Positions 56,341 to 64,000 of a stretch of DNA of 64,000 nucleotides are shown piece after piece. Each line of letters opens with the position of its first letter. Position 1 is the first letter of the stretch. The stretch comes from Platerodrilus igneus (lineage: Eukaryota; Arthropoda; Insecta; Coleoptera; Lycidae). Both the position numbers and the translations under genes were made by a program. The stretch is taken from assembly GCA_036346225.1 (NCBI GenBank), contig JARFIW010001469.1:11626001-11690000 (forward strand), given 5' to 3'. The notes under the pieces were generated by a model. That model was not told where the DNA came from and made no database searches. It worked only from the letters and a program-made list of their open reading frames with translations.

Positions 56341-58800
56341 ATTGACCTGGACTTTGAATCGGGCGGAATTTCTCCTTGAGCTTGGCTAGAATTCTCTGGT
56401 TTAGCCAATATTTTGAATAGCTTTAAAAATTCAGCAATGGAATTGGTTTGAGATCAAGTAGACCCAAATTTCAGAAACAATACCATCATTTTGGCAAAGG
56501 TGATAGTATTCTTTTCAAGTGGGTGATTTTGATAACCAGTGGGTGCAGCCGCATTCTTTTCCAGTATTTTTGTTCCCGTAAAATCTCATTCATTTTTCAG
56601 TTTTCAACGGGTTCCTAATGAAGGCAGCAACATAGAAGATGAACTATGTACAGAAGAATTTCACGGTGCCTTGTTTTAAAACCGCATTCTTTCAAAGGCC
56701 CTTAACACATTGACTACCCTCAACTTCAAGATTTGTTGCAATTAGCGTATTATATCCTTTTTTTTTACCAGAAGCCCAACCCGGACAACCCCATATAATT
56801 AAACAGTGCGAATAATCCACAGTAGAGCCAAAAAACTATAATTGGCGTATAAGAAATGGAACGTATTATTTAAAGATTTTAACTTTATTATATAAGACGG
56901 CAAAATTGTATTTTATTTTCGATAGCGGTGCTTAGCATCGAGAGGCTAATTATATTCTGGAAGATAATCAAATTTTACTATTTAGAGGAAAAAATTACAA
57001 AATTATTATTAATATGGACGAGAAAAATGTACGTACGCCTAAATTTGTCTAATTTCATTGCGTAAGGTTAGGCAGATCAGTTAGCGCACATCCAAAACAC
57101 ATCTGAAAAAGAGTGTAATGATTTGTAGATTCAAAAAGTGCATGATCCAGAGTGCAATAATCTTTGTTATTTATAATATCTCGCATCATCTTAACAAACT
57201 CGTTTAATATCGTCGCCTTTTCTTCAATTGATAAATTCTATGGAACCAGTTGTGGAAGATAGTCATTGGACAGGTATAACGAACGATAAAGGCGTCTAGA
57301 AAAAGAAGAATTGTTACAGGTTCATTGAACAGAACGACTGGGACACTTTCAGTCTCTGTTGGAGGTTGTCGTCCTAATTTTATTTTTAACAATAACGGGT
57401 TCTTTATCCAGATCGACTTACAAGCACAGCACAAAAGCAGTATAAAAAAGTCACCTTGTATATATAAAATTGCAAATGATCGTCAAGTTTAGAAGTTTAA
57501 ACGACGTCCAGAGTAATTTAATGTTAGATATTGCACATGAAGTCTAGACATTTTACAATCTGTATCATTAATAATGAATATATATATTCACGGAATGGAA
57601 AAAAAAATTAGAAAATGCCATTAAGAAAATTTTGAACCCGATACTAAGAAAAGACAAGAACCTCTTTACGTTCAGAAAAATGTAAATTTCTTAGGGGCGT
57701 CTTTGTAGGGTAGGATTTCTGCAAATTAATTAGGTACTTAAATATGTCGTTCTCGCTGCACGATGTGATAAGTAGCACCTGAGAATTTAATCGATTTGGC
57801 TGCCGAGAAGGTAATAAAGGAGTTGAGGGTCGGTCAATGTTCCTAGGTTCTTAACATTTTACGAGATCCCTTAAGAATACATGCATTATTTATGGTAACT
57901 AGATTTATGGAATTAATGAATGCTCTCGCAGGTCAAAATCCTGCAAAACGTACGTATTTGTTACACGTTCAATAACATTTAGTGTCCCATAAAACTACCG
58001 AACTGACCTCAATTAACATTTTATATCTTTGTTTTGTGTATGGTAAGCCAGTTATTGCTCCAAAATCATTATCGTGCAAATTCCATATAAGGTCTGGTGT
58101 TTTGTAGCGGCATAGCAGACAGTTAAGATTATGCAATGTACTACATATGCAGGCAATGTGTCACAAAACTGCCAGAGGTATAATCGTACTTCTTATTACA
58201 GTATTTATACCCACGCTTCACGCACAGGATACATCATTTACCTTCAACGTTGATTGATTTATTTTCATTGATGTGCAATATAATCGGACTGGTGTGAGTC
58301 ATGGTAAATGCATCTTTATAAACAGTTGTAACGCGACACCATTGCTAACTTTCTTATTTTTGTTTTGGATAAACAAGCTGATTATATTAAATTATTGCAT
58401 GAATTATTTTCATATTGTGCAGCTAATAAACGGCTGAAATGAAAGTTTAGAAAATACTGATCCAAATCGACATTGGGATTCATCGCTCTTCTAATTCCCA
58501 TTCTAGACCATTCTTGAACTACATTTTTCAGTCAATTTGTTGTAAGTTATTATTCAAGTACAAGTTTTTGAAAATAAATCTGTAAAAAATTTAGTAAATT
58601 CGAAATGTACAAGTTAATAAGAGATTTGAAAAAAATCGATTCCACGGTTGACACTAGATTTTACCGTTTGTCGTCCATTCACTATACTAATTGTATAATC
58701 GGAACAACTTTTAGTAGGGGGTTTTTGTGGGTCCTGGAACGTCATCTCCTCCAGAATCTCTTATTTCCTCACACATTCTGGACCACATTGTTTGCTTCGA
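56341..58800. other. AT-rich sequence without recognised genes
   Basis: Only short open frames, for example 57204-57434 on the minus strand, without motifs I know. No inverted-repeat pair or SINE/LINE match was noted. Confidence 0.45.
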
Positions 58801-58810
58801 CTAGTCATTT

Positions 58811-59290
58811 CATCTTTCGAGATAAATCTATCTTGTTTGGTATCAATAAATATTAGATTTTTCTCAGCTAACCGACTTTCGAAGAATTTTTTAGATAGCA
58901 TCAACCCCCGAGCTACCATCATTTTAAGATTTTTTATCAGCAGCGATTTCTGACCGTCCTTATAAATTTTTTTAACCATGCGACACATCAAATTAGTCTA
59001 GAATTTTACGCAGAAACCGAATCTATAAACAGCTTTAAAGTCCGACGACATCTTACCGTTTTACACACATAACCTCTTAGCGAGCATATAAAAGACTATT
59101 TTTGTTCCCTTCGGGATAAATGTACCTTGTTTGGTATCGATTAATATTAGATTTACTCAGCTACCTGAATTTCTAGGAATCTTTTGGATTGCATCATCCC
59201 CCAGGGAGTTACCCTCATTTTAAGATTTTTCTACCAGCAGCGATTTCTAATCACCTCTCCTTTATAACATCTAGAATCCTTTAACCAAAC
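58811..59290 (-). repeat. Diverged tandem duplication, period about 295 bp
   Basis: 58811-58990 and 59107-59290 are similar: both contain CTTGTTTGGTATC, ATTAGATTT...CTCAGCTA, CATTTTAAGATTTTT and CAGCAGCGATTTCT. On the minus strand the first copy is open and reads KKFFESRLAEKNLIFIDTKQ; the second is interrupted. This could be decayed tandem exons or a non-coding duplication; I do not recognise the protein. Confidence 0.6.
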
Positions 59291-59411
59291 ACTTAGAGGT
59301 ATTAACACAAAGAAATTAAGCACACAAAAGTTTAATAATTTATTTTATCCGATTTGCAGTTTAATAAACTAATAGAATACAATTTTTACATTGCAAAGTA
59401 TAACATTATTT

Positions 59412-59454
59412 TATTTCCTTCGTGTAGCCGAATCCAAGCAGCAAATAGTAACCT
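59412..59454 (-). other. Candidate 3' terminal exon of an unidentified gene
   Basis: On the minus strand a T-rich tract ending TTTTTTTGTTACAG is followed by a short frame YYLLLGFGYTKEIK and a stop, then AATAAA about 70 bp downstream (near 59341). The acceptor is convincing and the peptide is hydrophobic, as at the end of a small membrane protein, but no upstream exon could be linked. It may be chance. Confidence 0.25.
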
Positions 59455-59552
59455 GTAACAAAAAAAGAGATTAATGTGTTGTTTAAAAAGAGAGGAAATA
59501 TGTTTTCGGCCAATAAGACATATTGTCGTTAATCAAACAATATGTTTTACCG

Positions 59553-60230
59553 TCCAGCGACACCGCGTGGAGGTAAACACATGTCGCCGGGGGCGAGGGG
59601 ATTATTAAGGATGGGGGTGGTGGGTATGTCTTATAACTAACTTACGTGCTATTATATACATACACAATAAAATATATACATATATAAGTAACTATCCTAT
59701 ATCTTTATACCCCCATGCGTAGGTTGATATGCATACGGGGATGACGTAACGCTTGTCATCTTCGCCCGAAAGACTAATTTTATTAATCAACTGTGTATAA
59801 AGCTAGTGTGTAATAATTACAACTGGTACACGTTGTTAGTCAACTAACATTTTGCAAATTACAAAGACAACAAGATATTGGTTGTCCAGCGAACACCACG
59901 TACACTCTGTCCACCAGGATAGAAACAGAAGGATTTGGAAGAAGGGAAGGTGGGAGAAGATCTTAACAATTATAGAATCTTAAAACTAATACATACAACA
60001 GATTTACAAAATCTATACAAATATAAACAACTATCTTAGACCTATATCTTCATGCCTCCATGCATAGGTTAATACACATCGAGGGATGACGTAACGCTTG
60101 TCATCTTCGCTCGATAAATTAATTTTATTAATAAGCTGCGTGCACAAATCGTGTTTTTTACTCCGGATACATACGCTGACAAGTACTCGATACCACCCAA
60201 ATAAAGAATTAGATGCTTGGTGACTGTTAA
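59553..60230. repeat. Two tandem copies of a roughly 330-bp terminal unit
   Basis: Units begin with GTCCAGCGACACCGCGT (59553) and GTCCAGCGAACACCACGT (59883). Both include CTAATTTTATTAATCA/TTAATTTTATTAATAA and the GATGACGTAACGCTTGTCAT block (59741-59760 and 60086-60105). The second unit belongs to the left arm of the inverted duplication; the first lies outside it. Confidence 0.75.
59690..59815 (-). pseudogene. Short conserved reading frame, outer tandem copy
   Basis: Keeps LYTQLINKISLSGEDDKRYV, IPVCISTYAWGYKDIG and then a stop. A TAG lies immediately upstream of the first conserved codon, so either the frame starts later or this is a 3' exon following an acceptor. Confidence 0.4.
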
Positions 60231-60249
60231 CTTCCCTGCCCATGCGCAC
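60031..60249 (-). CDS. Short conserved reading frame, left-arm copy
   Basis: A 72-codon frame whose last 40 codons (CTQLINKINLSSEDDKRYVI, then PRCVLTYAWRHEDIG) recur in frame at two other places: minus strand about 59690-59815 (YTQLINKISLSGEDDKRYVI) and plus strand about 63815-63930 (YTQLINKISLSDEDVKRYVI). Differences among copies include silent changes, such as TGT/TGC and TAT/TAC, and no indels, which suggests that this was once a coding sequence under constraint. I do not recognise the protein. It lies downstream of the larger reading frame, beyond its AATAAA. The start is uncertain; an exon start is also possible. Confidence 0.45.
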   Translation of the reverse strand: MRMGREVNSHQASNSLFGWYRVLVSVCIRSKKHDLCTQLINKINLSSEDDKRYVIPRCVLTYAWRHEDIGLR

Positions 60250-60478
60250 CCCTCTGTGTGTGACTGCTATTTCGTAGTAACGTCATAGCCTATTGTAAAT
60301 AAAAAGGAATGTAATACTATTCTAAAATTTTTATTCCGACATTATACATAACAAAATTTAAAAATATTTAATACCAAGCATGGAGCCATTTAAACTTAAT
60401 TTTAATACAAAGTTATACACAGTAGACAGTCCTTTCTTTATGTTTGTTTGGAGTGGTTTTAATTTTATCTAATTTTAT

Positions 60479-61503
60479 TCATAGCTTAAAATTTAAATCA
60501 ACATCCAAGTCCTCTTTCTCCTTTTCTAACCAATAGTTTGATACATAAAGACCGTCTAGGTTTCCGAATTGTAAAATGTACCGAAGTTTGTCTCTATATA
60601 TAAAATTTTTGATTCCACCAACAACCAGATCGATTCCTTTGTGTAATTCTTGCAGCTTGCGACAATCTTTTAATCGCAGCTCTCCCACTATATCCTGGAT
60701 ACGTTTCTTGTTAGCGTGATCGACTTCTTCTCGTCGGTATTGGAGGGAATCCTTATTCTTCCACTCATTCTTGCGTAGTTGCATGTCCACCACTTTTGGG
60801 AATATATGGTCGTTATAGGTTGTAGGATCCTCGGTTTTATTGCTCCAAAAGGTTCTTTACTAGGCAAATATACAATGTTTAGCGGAACCCCTTTGCGTGC
60901 GGTATACGCCAAGGTTACGAAACCCGCATTCCAAGGGTCGTCTTTGTTATCTGCCATTTTGATAAATACGTTTATAGAATAACCTTTTAAAAAGTATACG
61001 GATTTAGTACCATCGTTTTCCGCAAGGACATAACTAAAAGAGTCGTTCATACTAACCACAAATGCCTACAGCTTGTAGAAACCGCAAGTTTCTAAGTCAG
61101 TCCATCGGCGCATAAAATAATCTTTTAATTCTTCCTCATGTTCTTTATCTAACACATCTTTGTATTGTTCGCGTATTGTCGCAATGTTTTCCATGTAGTC
61201 CAACTTCCGCCTTTTTGCATCCATTTCCTCTAATTCCAGCTGTCTTTTTCTTCCACTTACAGCGTATGGCGTGCATATTGGGGTAATTTCCTTTAGCGTA
61301 GACGGATAAAGTTTACTGCCAATATTTACGCGTTGTCGTACAACCTCTGGGGGAATGTTAGGCCTATTTATCAACCCCAATTCCAAAATGACTATTTCTT
61401 TTGGAATAGTAGAATATGGTGTTGCAGATTGTTTAATGTAGCACTTGTGTAAAATTTTTATTTTATCTTGGCTGTCTGCCTTCCTCCTCTACTATCTCCA
61501 AAT
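60479..61503 (-). pseudogene. Unrecognised protein, left-arm copy (C-terminal two thirds)
   Basis: On the minus strand from the inner breakpoint: LHKCYIKQSATPYSTIPK, a charged helical stretch rich in Lys/Glu/Arg (QLELEEMDAKRRKLDYMENI), then FMRRWTDLETCGFYKL, and a compact C-terminal part with NVFIKMADNKDDPWNAGFVT, LNIVYLPSKEPFGA, WKNKDSLQYRREEVDHANKK and a final DLDVDLNFKL. Breaks: TAG near 61065, a one-base deletion near 60835, and in-frame losses of 15 and 6 bp against the right arm. AATAAA follows at about 60334. I do not recognise the family. A coiled coil followed by a globular domain suits a DNA-binding or structural protein of a virus-like or mobile element, but that is a guess. Confidence 0.6.
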
Positions 61504-61532
61504 CTTCGCTTTCTCTGGAAAGCACTAACAAA

Positions 61533-61847
61533 ATGGGCCAGAGAGTAAAAGAAATTATCGGAAAAGAAGACCTCGAAAGCATTAATAAAAAATTCCAAAA
61601 TCGTATATGTGTTCCGTACAAAGTGGAACTAGCGGATGTTAAGTTGGAAACTGTACTACAAGAACTACCAGATATATTAGACGGACTCAAAAAAGATTAT
61701 TACTATCCTTTTGACATGGATGTAGCTGAAGATTTTGCTGGCATATTTAGCGAGATGGAGATATGTAATTATTTTAGAACAAACCATAACTTTTGCTACA
61801 GAGGCGAATACGAAGAAAACTGCAATATTATAGTTGACAACGATTAA
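61533..61847 (+). pseudogene. Unrecognised acidic protein segment in the spacer
   Basis: A 105-codon frame starting MGQRVKEIIGKEDLESINKK and ending with EENCNIIVDND. The frame is open upstream as far as the left-arm breakpoint at 61503, so the ATG may be internal and the duplication may have cut the gene. It probably is an N-terminal part of the protein continued at 61968, since strand and spacing agree, but about 120 bp of non-coding sequence with stops separate them. Confidence 0.45.
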
Positions 61848-61967
61848 ACTGTGGGAATCGATTGTTTAACATGACTAACAACCAATACAAAAATTAAGAT
61901 ATATAACAAATTTGTGTGTCAAATAACAAGTCCTGGTGTTAATAAACAACTTGGAAATCATATACAA

Positions 61968-63314
61968 GATTTTTACGTTGTCATGATGCACATTTAAGGG
62001 AAACATTCGCGTCTACTTTGGCCAAAGAACGTGGTATCACGCGATTGGAAGCGGCAATATCCAACTGTACAATTGGAAACTATGTCGGTGCGGAACATGT
62101 GTATAATCCCTTAAAAGACTGTTTAACCTTATACCTCCTGAAGGCGCCAATGTACTCGGTACCACTTGCCAAAATGTGGAGTACGCTATCGGACAAGCTA
62201 CAAAATAGCTGCTGTAAAGTGTATAATAACTTACTACAGTACGTGTATTGGGGAAATTGCAATACAAAGAAATTGACTGGCTTACAAATTAAGTTGTCCG
62301 AAAAACCAGAGGAAAGGGAAAAATTGATAAAGTATGTGCTTTCGGCTTTTAGTTTTAACTATTTACCTGTAAATTATTTGGAAATAGTAGAGGAGGATGA
62401 TAGCCAAGATAAAATAAAAATCTTACACAAGTGCTACATTAAAGCAGGTAGTACATATTTTACACAATCTGAAACACCATATTCTATAGTTCTAAAAGAA
62501 ATAGTCATTTCAGAATTGGGGTTGATAAACATTCGCTCAGAGGTTCTACGACAATGCGTAAATATTGGTAGTAAAATCTATCCGTTTACGATAAAGGAAT
62601 TTGCCCCCATTATGCATGCCATGCGCTGTAGGTGGAAGAAAAACGCAGCTGAAATTAGAGGAAATGTATGCAAAAAGACGAAAGTCGGACTACATAGAAA
62701 ATACTGCGACAATACGCAAACAATACAAAGATGTGTTAGACAAAGAACATCTTATTAGAGAAAATGAAGAAGAATTAAAAAATTATTTTATATGCCGATG
62801 GACTGACATAGATATATCCGGTTTCAACAAGCTGTATGCATTTGTGGTTAGTAAGAAAGACTCTTTTAGTTATGTAGGCGTCCTTGCGAAAAAGGATGGC
62901 ACTAACTCCGTATACTTTTTAAAAGGTTATTCTAAAAACGTATTTATCAAAATGGCAGATAACAAAGACGAGTTAAGGAATGCGGATTTCGTAACCTTGG
63001 CATACACCACAGGTAAAAGGGTTTCGCTAAACATTGTATATTTGCCTAGTAAAGAACCTTTTGGATCATTTAAAACCGAGGGTCCTACAACCTATAACGA
63101 CCATATATTCCCAAAAGTGGTGGACATGCAACTACGCAACAATGAGTGGAAGAATAAGGATTCCCTCCAATACCGACGAGAAGAAGTCGATCAAGCTAAC
63201 AAGATACGTATGCAGGATATAGTGGGAGAGCCGCGATTAAAAGATTGTCACAAGCTGCAAGAATTACACGAAGGAATGGATCTGGTTGTCGGTGGAATCA
63301 AAGACTTTATATAA
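61968..63314 (+). pseudogene. Unrecognised protein, right-arm copy (longest)
   Basis: From about 61968 the frame reads FLRCHDAHLRETFASTLAKE, AAISNCTIGNYVGAEHVYNP, LYLLKAPMYSVPLAKMWSTL and KLSEKPEEREKLIKYVLSAF, ending at a frameshift near 62590. The second frame has AKRRKSDYIENTATIRKQYK (charged helix), YAFVVSKKDSFSYVG, KMADNKDELRNADFVTLAYT, LNIVYLPSKEPFGSF and WKNKDSLQYRREEVDQANKI. A 2-bp loss near 63310 ends it early. AATAAA is at 63577. With the left copy it shows a protein of at least 430 residues. No domain is recognised. It is not a LINE, LTR or DDE protein by motif. Confidence 0.6.
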
Positions 63315-63642
63315 AGACAAACTTTGGTACATTTTACAATTCGAAAACCTAGACGGTCTCTATGTATCAAAGTATCAAACTATAGAAAACGAGATAGAGG
63401 ACTAGGGTGTTGATTTAAATTTTAGGCTGCGAATAAAATTAGATAAAATTAAAATCATTCCAAACAAACATAAAGAAAGGACTGTCTTCTGTGTATAACT
63501 TTGTATTAAAATTAAGTTTAAATGACTCCATGCTTGGTATTAAACATTTTTAAATTTTGTTATGTATAATGTCGGAATAAAAAGTTTAGAATAGTATTAC
63601 ATTGCTCTTTATATGACGTTATCACGAAATAGCAGTCACACA

Positions 63643-63710
63643 GAGAAGGGTACGCATGGGCAGGGGTGCGCATGGGCAAGGGTGCGCATGGGCAGGGATG
63701 TACCTGGGCG
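63643..63710. repeat. Tandem GGTGCGCATGGGCAG-type repeat, right arm only
   Basis: About four copies of a 16-bp unit (GGTGCGCATGGGCAGG and variants). The left arm has the unit once (about 60236-60255), so the array expanded after the duplication. Confidence 0.85.
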
Positions 63711-63814
63711 TACATGAGGGAAGCGGAAGTTAACAGTCACCAAACATAGAATTCTTCATTTGGTTGGTATCGTGTACTTGGCGGCGTATGTATCCGGAGT
63801 AAAAACACGATTTG

Positions 63815-63930
63815 TACACGCAGCTTATTAATAAAATTAGTTTATCGGATGAAGATGTCAAGCGTTACGTCATCCCTCGATGTGTATTAACCTATGCATG
63901 GAGGCATAAAGATATAGGTCTAAGATAGTT
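63815..63930 (+). pseudogene. Short conserved reading frame, right-arm copy
   Basis: Keeps LYTQLINKISLSDEDVKRYV, IPRCVLTYAWRHKDIGLR and a stop. Relative to the left arm an A-run upstream (near 63802) is one base shorter, so the frame is lost before the conserved part. Confidence 0.45.
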
Positions 63931-64000
63931 GTTTATATTTGTATGGATTTTGTAAATCTGTTGTATGTATTAGTTTTAAGATTCTATAATTGTTAAGATC

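Larger units (their letters stand above)
59955..61503. repeat. Left arm of a large inverted duplication
   Basis: The reverse complement of this arm matches 62378-63999 from the coding region (ATTTGGAGATAGTAGAGG) to the outer end (AATTGTTAAGATC). Identity looks high, with small indels of 1, 6 and 15 bp in the coding part. Similarity stops sharply on the inner side at about 61503. Confidence 0.9.
62378..63999. repeat. Right arm of the inverted duplication (reaches window end)
   Basis: Mirror of 59955-61503. It differs by a tandem expansion at 63643-63700 and several indels. Because it runs to the window edge, the true outer end of the duplication is not known. Confidence 0.9.

Noticed and set aside
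61968..63314. Assignment of the unknown protein to a named viral or poxvirus/iridovirus-type family
   Set aside because: Only a general layout (charged helix then globular domain) suggested this; I found no diagnostic motif and cannot run a profile search.
59955..63999. Terminal inverted repeats of an ordinary DNA transposon
   Set aside because: The arms contain most of the coding region, the inner sides are the conserved coding parts, and no target duplication can be shown; the outer right end is not in the window.

Overview
The window looks like transposon-packed, AT-rich intergenic DNA from an animal, most likely an arthropod and probably an insect. The grounds are spliced genes with GT/AG introns, CFDP2-type non-LTR retrotransposons, a mariner, a PIF/Harbinger element, gypsy elements and tRNA-headed SINEs. 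I cannot name the species. I recognise no intact host gene. Almost every coding stretch I can identify belongs to a mobile element, and nearly all are broken by stops or frameshifts.

Layout. 1-1395: right part of a hAT-type MITE inserted in a SINE. 1755-10715: a CFDP2-type LINE (copy A) carrying a small retroposon (3929-4249) and a 5.6-kb LTR retrotransposon with both LTRs (4338-9910). 11812-12785: a TA-flanked element with about 205-bp inverted repeats and only a transposase DNA-binding head. 13021-22507: a PIF/Harbinger transposon with 32-bp inverted repeats and 3-bp AAT duplications. It holds its transposase and SANT/Myb-like genes and was later hit by a SINE, a gypsy element and two hAT MITEs, one of which splits the SANT gene. 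22933-24965: LINE 3' pieces with two tandem SINEs. 24966-29356: decayed DNA. 29357-32484: a Tc1-like (DDE_3) transposon. 34165-37970: LINE copy B on the minus strand. 38050-39560: a jockey/CR1-like LINE. 39994-41294: a dead mariner. 42023-45659: a second CFDP2-type LINE family (copy E), inserted in an exon of a multi-exon gene-like sequence running to about 47110. 47228-51470: LINE copy C and 3' modules. 51860-55645: a mariner fragment, LINE copy D on the minus strand, and a SINE.

59550-64000 is the least ordinary part. It is a large inverted duplication, with arms of roughly 1.55 and 1.62 kb around an 0.87-kb spacer. Each arm carries a decayed copy of the same protein, which I do not recognise, plus a downstream short reading frame. 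A third tandem copy of that short frame lies outside the left arm. The right arm runs to the window edge, so its outer boundary is unseen.

The clearest biology is the insertion order. Target-site duplications let many insertions be ordered without a database: SINE, gypsy and hAT elements into Harbinger; retroposon and LTR element into LINE A; SINE into LINE D; LINE E into an older gene; hAT MITE into a SINE.
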